Counted from the first letter of the stretch, positions 34,234-46,330 are shown. The stretch: 64,000 bases of DNA from Torymus aiolomorphi (GCA_036365515.1 CM070874.1:220704942-220768941), one strand, 5' to 3'. Translations and numbers: made by a program. The notes: generated by a model from the sequence alone, not told the origin.

Positions 34234-34584
34234 TTACACTTCTGGATCATTCCTACCGTTTTCAAACGTTTCGAAACTGTTGTCTCATCTACTCGTAATT
34301 ATTTTGCAAGTTCAGCTAGCATCTGATATGAGTCTTCATTTAGTAATTCCTACAATTCTTCGTCTTCAAACGTTGTTGTTGCACCAGCAGGTTCTTTATC
34401 TCCAAGATCAAAATCGTTATTTTTGAAGCATCGAAACGAGTCTCTGCATGTCGTTTCCGACAGAGCATGGTCACCGTCAGTTTCAACAAGAATCCTGTCC
34501 GCTTCAGCTGCAGATTTCTTTTTTAATAAAATTGTGTAATAAAATTCCCCGCAAATACTCTTTACTTGGAACAAAACTTGACAT
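34234..34584 (-). pseudogene. Mariner-family transposase, N-terminal fragment
   Basis: On the minus strand the text SSFVPSKEYLRGILLH, then (after a one-base shift in an A run) KKKSAAEADRILVET, ALSETTCRDSFRCFKNNDFD and, past a TAG, ELLNEDSYQMLAEL and VSKRLKTVGMIQK matches the paired helix-turn-helix DNA-binding half of mariner transposases. Only about 115 of some 345 residues remain and the DDD catalytic half is missing. It ends at a 21-nt palindrome (34214-34234). At least three lesions show it is dead. Confidence 0.8.
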
Positions 34585-34789
34585 TTTTAGTAGTAAGAAC
34601 AAAAAACCCTATTTACACTATGGCGAACTAACATACACTTAAGTTCAAGCTTACCGACAGTACTTCCTTATAGATGCGTTAGCATCTGAAATTACATACA
34701 TATAGTCCTGGTAACGCCATCTGTTAGGAAACAGCGATAACTTATTCAAGGACCCAATACTATCGTGTGACACCTGGACACAAGTACCA

Positions 34790-34982
34790 AGTGCGCCGTA
34801 ATACACAACTGCCAATTTCTAATACTTATTTGTTGACAGATGCAAGAATTCTTCTGTCATGGATATGTTCTGACCCCTCTCGATAGAAGGAGATTGTTGG
34901 AAATTGAGTTACATTTATTCAGGAATTAATTCCAAACGCTCACTGGAGACACATCTCTGGTACGGAAAATCCAGCAGACTAT
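34790..34982 (+). pseudogene. BEL RNase H C-terminal fragment
   Basis: In one frame the sequence reads LLTDARILLSWICSDPSR, stop, KEIVGN, stop, VTFIQELIPNAHWRHISG and TENPADY. This is the end of the BEL RNase H (the NPAD motif leads into SRG). Two stops replace residues that are usually Trp and Arg. The next residues (AS and onward) lie across the MITE at 35976. Confidence 0.75.
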
Positions 34983-35975
34983 CCCTGCTAAAAATAATCT
35001 TATGCTTTATCCCGAGATTAGTCACATATCAAATCACATGCCTAGTCATATATCTATCAGCATGATAAAATAGGGCTGATTAATCACCTTTCCGTCACTT
35101 GATTAAGTATGTACTTGATTACATGATTACGGAAAAAAATGTTAGTTCTGTATTATTCGTTACAGGATTTAGCATATTATTTAGCACGTGAAATAGAATG
35201 TATTAAGACAGATGATTGCGCACGTGATTTCACTTATGACTTCGTGTGTAACTTACTAAAAAAAAGTATACTTTATTGCTCGTCACGTCGTTAGACATAT
35301 AATTTAGCCTATGTTTTAGTATGTATACAGGCAGATAATAAGCAAGTGATTTTGCATATGATTTTGTACATGATTACAGAAAAATGGTGGGTCTGCATTA
35401 TACGTTCCGTGATTCAGTATATTATTTAGCATGTGTGATAGAACGTATTTAGACACATGATTATGCATATGATTTCACACGTGATTTTGTACGTCACTTA
35501 CCAAAAAAAATGTTATACTTCATTGCTCATCATGTCGTTAAGCATATGATTTTGAACATGATTACGGAAAAATTTGGTGTCTGAATCATTGAAGAACGTG
35601 ATTCAGCATGTTATTTAGAAATGAAGTAGAACATTTTTTTTGCTAAGTCACATACATAATCATGTGTCAAATCACGTGCATAATCATTTGTCTAAATACG
35701 TACTATTTTATATGCTTAATAATATGCTGAAACACATACTGAGTAATTGAGACACAAAATTTTTCCGTAATCATGTAATAAAGTATATGCAAAATCACTT
35801 GCTTAATCATGTGCGTGAACCCATTCTAAACCGGTTATGAATCACATACTTAATCAAGTGACGGGAAGGTGATTAATCAGCCCTATTTTATCATGCTGAT
35901 ATATATATATGACTAGGCATGTGATTTGATACGTGACTAATCTCGGGATAAAGCATAAGATTATTTTTAGCAGGG
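34983..35975. mobile_element. ~990-bp MITE inside the BEL RNase H
   Basis: The termini CCCTGCTAAAAATAATCTTA and their complement are at 34983 and 35975. TIRs are about 110-140 bp. AT is present on both flanks (34981-34982 and 35976-35977) and removing the element with one AT restores gactatgcctct, that is D-Y-A-S of the BEL protein. The interior carries two to three diverged ~190-250-bp units with gcatatgattttgcacatgatta-like motifs and has no ORF. Confidence 0.85.
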
Positions 35976-35978
35976 ATG

Positions 35979-37645
35979 CCTCTAAGGTCTACTCAAGTCT
36001 CAATTAGAGGAACAGAAGTTGTGGTGGCATGGGCCAACGTGGCTTTGTAAGAATCGCTCATCATGGCCATCTCAACTTAACTCACTTGAAAAAACCAACC
36101 TTCCAGAAGCGAGAATAAGGACTGTACTCACGGCAACCAACACACACTCACATCTCACATGGGACCTCATCCAACGTTACTCATTACTAACTCACGTACT
36201 TCGCATCACTAGATGGATAATGCTAACATGTGATCGATTCAAATCAAGAGACAAATTTCACCATGATGCAAAACTCATAGCTGAATCCATCAGCAAGGCA
36301 AAACTCTTCTAGATCAAGCAAACTCAGCAGGCTCACTTCCACTCTGAGCGTTTGATGCTGAAAAATTCTCAAGTCCCACGGAATTACGTACTTAACAGAT
36401 TTACTGCATACATTGACTCATCAGGAATAGTAAGAGTTGGAGGTCGGCTCAAGAATACGCAGCTGAATCAATTCAACAAACATCCAGCCATTATATCACA
36501 GAGCAGTCAACTCACATCACTGATCATCCTGCATTCTCATCTTCAAACTTTACACGGTGGCGCTCAACTCACTCTCGCACACACGGCAGAAGTGTTGAAT
36601 AATTGAAGGCAGAGCACCAGTCAAATCATAAATTTTAAAATGTGTGACGTGCGCAAGGTATCGGGCTCAACGTGCTCAGCAGCTCATGGGGCAACTACCC
36701 ATGGCCAGAGTCACCCCATTACCACCTTTCTCTCACACAGGGATTGATTATGCCGGACCAATCAACATCAACTCATGGAAAGGTCGTGGATCTAAAACAT
36801 ATAAATGCTGGATTTATATCTTTGTGTTCCTCTCAACTTCGGCGGTTCACTTGGAAATAGTCAGTGATTACTTAACGGATGGATTCATAGAGGCTTACAG
36901 ACGGTTCACCTCTAGGAGAGGAATACCTTCACGCCTCTACTCAGACTGTGGTATTAATTTCATCAGAGCAGACAAGGAGTTGAAGACTCTATTTAAACAA
37001 GCTCAAAAAGAGAACTCGAAGCTGTACAATTCACTAAACAACGATGGAACTCAATGGATATTCAACCCATCAGCTGCACCTCACATGGGCGGTAAGTAGG
37101 AAGCAGTGGTGAAATCAATAAAATTTAATTTACGATGGACCATTGGAGACAATCTACTCAGATTTGAAGCTTCAACAACCTTTCTTACTCAAATCGAAGA
37201 ATTACTAAACTCAAGTCCACTAGAACCTCTCAGTGAAGATCCAAAAAATATAAATGCACTCACACCTGGGCATTTTCTCATTGACAAGGCACTCAACTCA
37301 ATACCTGAACCAAGCTTACCCAATCTCAATGAATCAAAACTCTCCAATTGGCAAACAATTCAACGAATGACTCAACAATTCTGGCGTTAATGGTCAACTC
37401 AATATCTTCAACGGCTTCAATCCATCACAAAGTTGCATCATTCATCACATGAAATCAAGGTAGGATCAATGGTTGTGCTCACTGATGAATGCTCACCACC
37501 AAATATGTGACCGTTCGCCAGAGTTACTCAACTTCATCCAGGAACTGACAATCTCACCAGGGTGGTTACTATCGAGACGGCTACTACTCAACTCACTCGC
37601 CCCATCAGCAAACTAACAGTGCTGCCTGTGCCAAGCGGAAATTAA
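35979..37645 (+). pseudogene. BEL/Pao integrase and C-terminal domain
   Basis: After GLLKSQLEEQKLWWHGPTWL the zinc-binding part of integrase is visible (HPAIISQ, LIILHSHLQTLHGG, CVTCAR). The catalytic core has FSHTGIDYAGP, YSDCGINF (usually SDNG) and AAPHMGGK followed by TAG at 37097-37099, where BEL has GGLWE. Further stops sit near 36310, 36603, 37388 and 37508. The last part (WSTQYLQRLQ, KVGSMVVL, RVTQLHPGTDNLTRVVTI, RPISKLTVLP) is the BEL-specific tail domain. The integrase is inactive as it stands. Confidence 0.9.
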
Positions 37646-38097
37646 TCAACCTGGCGGTTGATGGCGGGCGGAATGTTTGGGAATTAGTGAAATTTGAATT
37701 TCCCGCAGTTACGCGCGAGGTAGCTTCTCTATAGAAGAAACGAGTCGCCGTGCTGATTAAACTAGTAATTTGCACTATAGCCAACTCTCTCACACTGACG
37801 TCGGTAAATACAAAGGAGTTCATTTGATTAGCCACTCAATTAAGCTAATCGATGAAGAAGCCGGAACCCCTCACTATCTTGTCGTGTGAAAGTCCAACCA
37901 GCAGGAACTCAGCTCTCACGCTCCTACAGCTTTTGCAGCATCTCGATCTACGTTCACTGGCAAAGTTTTCACTGGCGAAGTGTTCACTATCAAAATTTCG
38001 CTGGAAAATTAAAGAAATAATTTAGTCAATTCTGACAAGATCCATTGGGAGCAAGCGTAAAAATTCCAAACTTCAAAGGTGTTGTGTAGTCCAATGC

Positions 38098-38131
38098 GAC
38101 GTTTCATCGACGGGTTTGTCGATCTCTTCAG
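38098..38131 (-). ncRNA. Hammerhead-ribozyme-like motif, left pLTR
   Basis: On the minus strand: CUGAAGAG, AUCGAC, loop AAACCC, GUCGAU, GAAACGUC. This resembles the hammerhead core CUGANGA...GAAA with stem II and a GUC cleavage triplet, with one extra G before stem II and no evident long stem III. Hammerheads are known in pLTRs of Penelope-like elements. Confidence 0.55.
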
Positions 38132-38260
38132 GCTTTATTACAGAAGTATAACAATATCACATTAAGGATAATCGAAACACAAAAAAAATTACATTATTGA
38201 AATCATACAATTTTTAACAGAGATACAAAATTACAATTTACCTTTATTATCGCGTAGCAA

Positions 38261-38735
38261 TTAGTCAAGTGAGAGCGAAGGTACATTGACAGCAGATATT
38301 AATGCTGTACTATAATCGAAAGAGAAAAGTAAACAAAAACACATGAAGTGTGAGAGTGTGTACATAATACACCATTTTTTACGCAGTATATTGAAAATAG
38401 ATTTGTATTCTCTACTAAGGTTTTGCGTGTCTTCATATTTGTTAATAGCATTAGGCGTAATATTTATAAACAGCATTTCTGAAACTAATCTTTTTTGATA
38501 ATTTTGTTCAACGTCTTTAATTTTTGCTGATTCAAAATCGAATTCATGATTGTACATGTTTTAATGTATATTGTTTGGTTTCGCCTATATAATGCGCATC
38601 ACAGTCTTTACATGAGAACTCATACACCACATTACTTTGGTCGAATTTGTTCGTTTTATCTTTACCAAGAACTACCATTTTATCGAATTTATTGACTATA
38701 TAAGGAATAGTTTGGATATTATATTTTTGTCGCAT
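38261..38735 (-). pseudogene. Penelope-like GIY-YIG endonuclease end
   Basis: The minus strand encodes VVYEFSCKDCDAHYIGETK, the Cys-containing linker and GIY-YIG endonuclease core of Penelope-like elements. After a frameshift near 38557 it continues with the typical C-terminus HEFDFESAKIKDVEQNYQKR and SEMLFINI. The reverse transcriptase part is missing. The ORF's first residues (38750-38736) come from the abutting inverted terminal repeat. The enzyme would cut the target DNA to start reverse transcription; here it is a broken fragment. Confidence 0.85.
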
Positions 38736-39264
38736 TGGACTACACAACACCTTTGTAATTTTGAATTTTTACGCTTGCTCCCAACGGATCTTGTCAGAAT
38801 TGACTAAATTATTTCTTTAATTACTGCAATGGGGAGTACAATCGTGAATACGATTAACCACACACTGGATTACAACTCAAGCCTAGGATCAGAGACAGGC
38901 CAATCTTCTTTTTTTCAACGTATAACTGTCACATATGGATGGAGCATAACGTGCAAGCTGAAAAGGTGGCTAAACGCGTAGTAGAGAATACAATTCTATT
39001 TTCAATATACTGCGTAAAAAATAGTGTATTATGTATACACTCTCACACCTCATGTGTTTTTGTTTACTTTTCTCTTTCGATTATAGTACAGCATTAATAT
39101 CTGCTGTCAACGTACCTTCGCTATCACTTGACTAATCGCTACGCGATAATAAAGGTAAATTGTAATTTTGTGTCTCTCTTAAAAATTGTGCGATTTCAAT
39201 AATGTAATTTTTTTTGTGCTTCGATTATCCTTAATGTGATATTGTTATATTTCTGTAATAAAGC

Positions 39265-39300
39265 CTGAAGAGGTCGACAAACCCGTCGACGAAACGTCGC
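39265..39300 (+). ncRNA. Hammerhead-ribozyme-like motif, right pLTR
   Basis: The plus strand has CUGAAGAG, GUCGAC, AAACCC, GUCGAC, GAAACGUCGC. Compared with the left copy, the first and last stem bases change together (A-U to G-C), keeping all six pairs. This supports selection for the stem, or at least a structured origin. Confidence 0.55.
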
Positions 39301-40076
39301 ATTGGACTACACAACACCTTTGTAGTTTTGAATTTTTACTCTTGCTCCCAACGGATCTTGTCAGGATTGACTAAATTATTTGTTTAATTACTGCAATGGG
39401 GAGTACAATCGTGAATACGATTAACCACACACTGGATTTCACTGGCAAAGTTTTCACTGGCAAAATTTTCACTGGCAAAGTTTTCATATCGGACACACTC
39501 AGCGGAAGAAACTCATCGCACATAAAGGCTTTTTACAATCAACGTCAAGAAAGCATCGTCTCAGCATTGGAGCATCACACCAGCAAGACTCAGTGCGCAT
39601 TCTTACATTCGCACGGCAAGGTAACCTCACATACACGAGAAGCAATTTTGTCCGCAATTAGCTGCAGCGGCTATGCACTCACTGTTAATCAATAATATTA
39701 TACAGTGATTGTTACAACTCATTATAACTCAATAATAATTAAATCAATAGCATTTGATTGTTATCATTTGTGAGTACGTATGCTTGTCAGCTGTAATTTC
39801 GACGTTGACGAGTGAATTCATCTGCACTCACAATACGGAAAAACACAATCTCGGAAAAACTCAGCTAGACTAAAGGTTGGTGATCATTTGATTTTGTGAA
39901 AACAAATTATCTTATAGTGTAAATTGTTAACTGTAAATTTAGTAACATTGTATATTTTATAATTAATGATATTTTCTGCCACTGATTGTAATTTCAATTT
40001 ATAACTGATGTTAATATACAATGATTGTAATTTTAAATGTGCAACTTCAAATTTATTTCAAAACCCCTGGCGTACA

Positions 40077-40607
40077 ATAACTTTCAATTTCCTCCTAATG
40101 AACTAATCCTGCGCGACCTGTAGACAGGTATTCAAGTTACTACGAGAAACATATACAAATCAAAAACGCGATTATTTAATTCTTTTTTTTCTTACTCAAA
40201 GCTCAAATATGCAGGGTAGATAATTTTCACCCATGTATTTTAGTGAGCTATATATATGAACGTCAAATCCCAATAGACAATAGTGGTTATAGTAAGTAGT
40301 GTACGAAACAAGGCTTAGGTGATCATTTGGACAGCATTTTAAGTCATCAGTACGGATAAGGAAACACCTTCGAGGGTTAGATGGAAATCTGGATTTCATA
40401 ACTTAGAATTAGTCCTTATTAGTTATAGTGCCATAGGGCTGCCTTGTTTAATGATTTGTTAAACTTCAAAGTTTTCTAGCTTTTTTTTATAGGCTCGGCC
40501 TATCGTTTTTTTTTTTTCTTAATTTCAAGGAGTTGTTTTCACAAATCAAGGAAAACAAAAATGGAGAAAAAATCTTGTAGCGTAACATTTTTTTTGGTCT
40601 ATGAAGG
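40077..40607. other. AT-rich gap
   Basis: No gene or repeat family was recognised. Confidence 0.4.
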
Positions 40608-40935
40608 TATATCAATAATCGACCAATCAGGGACTTTGAAAATAGGTCATAAAATAAATACTGCTACATTCTACAAGTAAAATGCAAACTTTTCTATAAT
40701 CAATATTCTATACAAAAAGTTTCAAAATTTTATGTAAAAAATTGACAAAAGTTAGATTTTAGTCAAAAATTGCAAACAATAACAATTTTCAATACTGCAT
40801 ACCTTTCTTATTTATGCAAATATCGACCTAAAATTTTGGGAACATGTTTTTTTCATAAAATACTAAAAGTAACAAAATTTTGAGCCATTTTAAAATTTTG
40901 AGCTGCTCCCTTCACATGAAATATCCCACATAGAA
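40608..40935 (+). repeat. Second copy of the palindromic-element family
   Basis: The segment from ccaatcagggactttgaaaa through tacaaaaagtttcaaaatttt to gagctgctcccttcacatga matches 16930-17235 at roughly 80-85 percent. Only one arm plus downstream flank is present. Confidence 0.8.
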
Positions 40936-42319
40936 AGTTAAATAGAAACTAAGAACAAAAAGAGCAGCTGATCGAACAAATGATTAGTTGGAGAAAAATT
41001 TAAACTTATAGGTAAGGTAAAAAAACAGCGTAATAATAACATCAAGTTTTGTTATTAAAACTTTAAAATTATTATTTTATTGTAGGTTAAGTGTTATAAT
41101 AAGAGTTATCCAATGTGTTGAAAATTAATTCTATCTATATCTAAATACATGATTAGCTACTTGTCAATTATAATGATAGGATTGTATACATACAACAACT
41201 TTCGCTATTTCATGATATCTGATTGTTTATTTACAAGTAAAACACATTTTACAATTCGTGCACATGGCCAACTAAAATATAAAATAGATCTAAAATAGTT
41301 GCTGGTAAGATATTATTGCATTTAGAAAATTAACACACATGAGAACGAATATTATAATATACATTCCACTTATTTAGATTGTGAATGTGGTTTTTCTGAC
41401 ACATTTCTTGTAGCCCCTGTAAATACAAGTTTTCAACATTATTTACAGCGACTATTCTCTTATGTCGCTAATTTTGATTTCAAAGCCAATGTTGTTTGTC
41501 CATATGTTGGCGGTAGAGAAACATAGGTTTCCATGTTATAAACAACTGCCTGATGAAATGAAAATCTATAAGCGTCATCTATAAGAAAATAACGTAGAAA
41601 TACCCTGATTTAATTCTGAAATGTATATACAAGATCCAATAGATTCTCAAAATATGACAAAAGCTGTTAGGAAGCTACAACAAAGATGTTTTAGGCAGTA
41701 TTACACAGAAAGTGCGAAAAAGTATTATGAAAATAGTAGAATTTCAATTAGAATAAAAGTTTTGAAAAGCTTGTTCTTCAAAATAAAAAAAGAAAATTAT
41801 GATTTTTATAGAAGATTTTTATAGAAGATCATCTAGCTAACTGAGAATCATATTAGAGCTGGTGAAGTTTTTTGAAGGTTATGGAACAAGCTCATCCTGT
41901 GCTTTTCTTGAGAGCTGGGAAACTCACTGATAACAAATAACGTAGTGATCTGCCCGATACAAATATATTATTCTGTTGTTAAAAAGTCACATGTAATCAG
42001 TGTTCATAAATATAATATAATTAAAGTGAAATGTCAGTGCGAGTTTCCAGTTATTATAAAATATTTTGTGTAATAAATAAAGTAAAGTACCGGTTAAGAG
42101 CTAAAAATAAAATCACCTAATAGTGTTTGGTGTCAGAAAAGTGTACAGATGTCATAACACAAAAATTACGGTATAATCAATTGATAAAGATGGAGTTGGT
42201 GCCTCTTTGCAAGACACTTGAAAATTACATTGTTGACACAGTTTATTACAAATAGGCATGGAGATGCAAAGATCGTGTTTATTTATTATGAGATAAGTAT
42301 TTTTATGTTCTGCTTAGTA
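40936..42319. other. AT-rich gap with weak ORFs
   Basis: A plus-strand stretch around 41400-41830 has short open segments (for example 41621-41824, 67 codons, Lys/Tyr/Arg-rich) that look like a decayed coding sequence, but no family is recognised. Confidence 0.35.
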
Positions 42320-42454
42320 TACATTTGAGGATAAGATGGCTTGATCTATTGAAAACATATAAAATCACTTATAAAAAAGAACATAGACACTTTGAAATCA
42401 TTTTTAATTTTTTTATTCAGATTTTAAACAGAGGATCTGATTTTTATTTTATAG

Positions 42455-42943
42455 ATGAAAAACCCAAAGAGTTTGTGGAACGTATTAAATCAAAAACTTG
42501 GGAAAAATAGTAAAAGAAACAAAAACATTAGATATATAATGGATAATAGTGTTAAAATCACGGATTCAGCAGATATGGCTGAACACATGAACAAATTTTT
42601 TTGCGAAATAGGAAAAAAGATAAGTGATAAAATAGTGCAGCCAAGAAATGAGAAAATAAAACTCCCACCAATAAACAGAAAAAGTATTTTTATTACTCCA
42701 ACAAACCATATTGAAGTCTTAAATATTATTAACAACATGGACAATAAAAAAGGTGGAATTGATAATACCAACACAAAAGCATTAAAAACTCTAAGTGTCC
42801 ACATAGTTGATCAACTTGTTCTCATTTGTAATCTATGTATCGAAAAGGCAACGTGGCCAGATGCTTTAAAAATAGCGGAAGTAATACCAATACATAAAGC
42901 TAAAAAAAACATATCCCTACCAATTACAGACCTATTTCGCTAA
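42455..42943 (+). pseudogene. LINE RT N-terminal part
   Basis: The frame contains MAEHMNKFFCEIGKKI, HIEVLNIINNMDNKKGGID and WPDALKIAEVIPIHKA, the usual region between endonuclease and RT motif 1 in Jockey/CR1-type LINEs. It ends at LPITDLFR; in the next frame YRPISLISNIANIF, TAA, KIIHNRITNF and CGFRKNRSTKDAL continue the RT. Confidence 0.8.
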
Positions 42944-43086
42944 TATCAAATATTGCAAACATTTTTTAAAAAATTATACACAATAGAATTACTAACTTTA
43001 TCAATGCATGCGATCTGCTAACAAAAAATCAATGTGGTTTCAGGAAAAATAGAAGTACTAAAGATGCACTATTTCAATTATCCAAT

Positions 43087-44166
43087 ATGATATACAACAA
43101 CATTGACACTAGCACTCCTATTGCGGTAACTTTCCTAGACCTAGCTAAAGCATTTGACACTGTACATCATCAAATCCTACGTGATAAATCGTATAATTAT
43201 AGAATAAGAGGAAATGCTTATAATCTATTAAAAAGCTGCCTCACTAATAGACAGCAAAGAGTGAAATTAAATAACAAAACCAGCCAATTTGAATTAGTAA
43301 CAACGGGAGTCCCACAGGGTACTATATTGGGACCGTTACTATTTATACTGTACATCAACGACTTATTATTAGACATGCCGGAAGACACAATCATATCGTA
43401 TGCTGATGATACTGCTGTTATTTCAACAGCTAAAACATTGCATGAAGTAGAGTCAAAAATGCATGACTTTTTACCAAAAATATCTAAATGGTTAGCTCTG
43501 AATAAACTCTCGTTAAACACTGATAAAACAGTGTATATGGAATTTGGTAGTCAAAGCGATAGCACTCCGAAAAACTTAAACATCAATATTAATAGTACAA
43601 AACTCAAAAGAGTAGAAAGTACCAAATATCTAGGTATAGTCTTTGACAGTAACATGAGATGGAACGAACACATTTTTTACGTGTACAACGAAACTAAATA
43701 TCTTATTTTCATGTTTTATAAACTAACAAAGATTATGTCAACAGACTGCTTACGTATGGTATACTACGCCTTTTTCCACATCGTCATTTCCTACGGTATA
43801 ATAGCCTGGGGAGGTGCGTATGCGGACAGTATCAATTTGCTCAAAAGACTACAAATCAGATTACTAAAAATAGTTAATAAAAATAAATTTATCACTAATA
43901 AAAATCCTATGTACTTAGATCAAATTTTCGAGTATGAATCACTAGATTATCATTACAAAGAATTAAAGTTAATATACCTTAGCTCCAATAAAACTACAAG
44001 AAATAAAAGTATTCAGATTCCTAAAAGGCTCAAAACCATTAGCATTAAACACAGTTTTATTAGAGCAATAATGATATTCAATCGCTTACCCAACGATTTA
44101 AAGACCATTAGTAGCATACATAGTAAAAAAAGGAAGCTAAAGAAATGGGTAAAAGAAAACATTTAG
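43087..44166 (+). pseudogene. LINE RT core and C-terminus
   Basis: 359 open codons with AVTFLDLAKAFDTVHH, TTGVPQGTILGPLLFILYIN and ISYADDTAVIS (catalytic YADD intact), then a long C-terminal part with RLKTISIKHSFIRA. The frame upstream is interrupted by a TAA at about 42967 and a frameshift near 42935. The RT core could fold but lacks the endonuclease. Confidence 0.9.
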
Positions 44167-44460
44167 AAACATTTAGAAATAAAAGCAACCTATATATTTT
44201 TATATTGAAAAGAGATATTTTTATATTGAAAAGTTTAATCACATTTGTTATATTATATTATATTTTGTTAAAAAACTTATATTTCTATCTAGAATCTTAG
44301 GTTAAGTTAGGTTTAAGAATACCGGAGCAGCGAACAGGAAAACAATTCCTCTGCTGGATTATACATCCTGTATAATGTAAACATGTACTTACCTTTTGTA
44401 CTTACTCTGGTAAATAAATAAATAAAAAAATAAAAATAAAAAGAAATAAAAAAAAAATAA

Positions 44461-45754
44461 GATAGTTTGTTAAACAGACAAAATATCAGATAAATAAAAG
44501 TGCAATGTAATAACAATTCAAATGTTTAAGTATAGTTTAAAATCATTATGTATTGAGGCCACCAAAAGATTATGTTCAAGTCTGTCATAGCACTCAACGT
44601 CCTATAGTAAAAACAAAGAGAAATACTGTTGCAGATATTCCTCTAGAAGAATCTCGTTTTACTTTATGGTGTTTTAATTATCGATGCTCTACTGGCCCTA
44701 TGATTTCAAAAGGTCAACTAGCAATTCTACCAAACGGAGTTGGCCCAGGACCCCGGCTTTAGTTAAGAAGGAGGTTATATCAATCTGTCAGAAGAATCAG
44801 GTGATATCAGAGATTTGAATTGTAACTCTGAAAACTGGGTTGTAGTAAAAGTATCATTGACAGCTGACTTATATCCATATTTAATATGTGTAGACAGGGA
44901 ACATGCATAGCTCAGAACCAAGTATGTATATTAAAGGAGATTTGATCAACAATCAAGAAAACAAGCGGTAATGCGTGTTCATAAAGAATTTTCAGCTGGA
45001 ACTTTCACCACATGCCTGCATTAAGAGCTTCCAAATTTGGCAAAAAAATAAGAGCAAATGGATTCAGGAATGTTTTGTGAAAAAACTTAGTATATTAGCT
45101 GTTATTATGGAAACAGTAGTTGACACGAGAACTCAATTTCTTGGCCAACACTGAGTTTCCAGTTTTATAAAAGTAAGAGAATCAGGTGATACCAGACTTT
45201 TTTTATTCCTTGCAAGCTCTAATCTATTTATAAAGATCAAAATGTTCATGACGATATTGAGACGGTTACAAAGATATATTATTGTTCTTATTACTCTTAA
45301 CAAATTTAAATTCTCTGTTTAAATAACGTTAATGAAAATTCAATTTTTTTCTTCAATCAATCTTTGTCTGAACATCTGCCCAACTCTCCATAAAGAACCT
45401 TAATGAAATTAAGCTTAAATATTTTTTAAAACAATTTATAAATACATTTAAAAAATTAATTTCTTAAGTGTGTTTTATAATTCCTATAAAAACTTTTCTA
45501 TTTCTCACAAAACTAATTTTTATTATATGCAGTATCTCATTCTGATTTTCAAATAATCTTTTTATCTCTTTACAATATTTCCTTATAAAGTTGCTATGAA
45601 AATGTTTTTCATTTCTTACAAAAATCATTTTTCTTATCTGTAGTATATTACTCATTAAATTAAAGACTTACTTTCAATAACAGTATCATTTCTACTTTTA
45701 AATTCTAGTCTAATAGGTTCCTCTATTATAAGCTCGTTGAAGGCAACCATCAAC
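44461..45754. other. AT-rich gap
   Basis: A 69-codon plus-strand ORF at 44553-44762 with two Cys (LWCFNYRCSTGP) is not recognised and may be a decayed gene or element. Nothing else is supportable. Confidence 0.35.
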
Positions 45755-46330
45755 ACCATGTCAGTCTCTTGGATCTACACTTTGAAGAAAGAAGAACTCA
45801 TCGCCGTGCTCACCAAGCACCAGTGCGAAATCCACGGTGCCACGCCATGTGATCAACGCTAACTGATGCTGGTAAATGGTTTCAGTCGACTTGATGGAAC
45901 CTAAGCCGCGCTCCGACTGGGGGAGTACCTGGCTACTTGCCACGCAGGGCCGATACACAAAGTGGGTGGAGTTGAAAGCCCTCAGCAAGGCCACCAGCGT
46001 AGCCGTAGCCAGAGCGGTAAAAGAACAGATCGTCCTATGTTTTGGTACCCCTCGGGCGGTTGTAAGCGATAATGGCCGTCAATTCATCTGGAAAGAGTTC
46101 ACTTAATTCCTAGAGAGATACAAGATCGAACACCGAAGGACGCCACCGTATACGCTTCAATGCAACCCCCAGTGGAGCGTACAAACAAGGCACTGAAGAC
46201 AGCGACAAACCAGTACCAGGAGAAGTCCCAGAAGAAGTGAGATGTACTTCTCCAAGAACTAGCCTTCGCTTATAACACCTCTATAAGTGAAATCACCAAA
46301 AAAGATGGAAGGTAGCGTAGGGAAGAGGAG
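45755..46330 (+). pseudogene. Gypsy-like gag start joined to integrase fragment
   Basis: The first part reads SWIYTLKKEELIAVLTKHQC, similar to the SAP-like start of some Gypsy gag proteins. It stops at 45860. The second frame (45876-46106) carries integrase core text: VSVDLMEP, TKWVELKALSKATSVAVA, CFGTPRAVVSDNGRQF. PPYTLQCNP and NKALKTATNQYQEK follow in other frames. It looks like an internally deleted Gypsy element with all of RT lost. Confidence 0.7.

Larger units (their letters stand above)
38010..39437 (-). mobile_element. Penelope-like element, 5'-truncated, with inverted terminal copies
   Basis: Minus-strand coding sequence for the GIY-YIG end (38750-38261) is flanked by terminal repeat sequence. 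The left arm (38015-38420) and right arm (38978-39376) are reverse complements, and a further partial copy in right-arm orientation lies at 38735-38820. Such pLTR duplications and inversions with 5' truncation are typical of Penelope-like elements. A 50-bp sequence (38821-38870 and 39388-39437) is duplicated next to the two right-facing copies. Confidence 0.85.
34790..40076 (+). mobile_element. BEL/Pao retrotransposon 3' half with two nested insertions
   Basis: RNase H C-terminus (about 34790-34982), integrase and DUF5641-like tail (35976-37645) and 3' LTR (37674 onward) are in BEL order. A MITE occupies 34983-35975 and a Penelope-like element about 38010-39437. The element's 5' two thirds are missing. 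Confidence 0.85.
37674..40076 (+). repeat. BEL 3' LTR, split by a Penelope-like element
   Basis: The LTR begins TGTTTGGGAATTAG after a purine-rich stretch and could end ctggcgtaCA near 40076. Around the insertion both sides carry ttcactggcaaagt-type 15-bp repeats (37950-38000 and 39436-39490), which supports continuity. Excluding the insertion the LTR would be about 970 bp. No 5' copy is available to verify the ends. Confidence 0.5.
42320..44460 (+). mobile_element. Second non-LTR retrotransposon, 5'-truncated
   Basis: A LINE fragment with the endonuclease missing, RT in two frames and an A/T-rich tail (taaataaataaataaaaaaa, 44401-44460). Very AT-rich codon use separates it from the GC-richer CR1-like element at 28.4 kb, so the two are different families. 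Confidence 0.85.

Noticed and set aside
33808..34234. ORFs rich in Ser/Leu or Arg/Glu
   Set aside because: They are translations of the (CT)n microsatellite.
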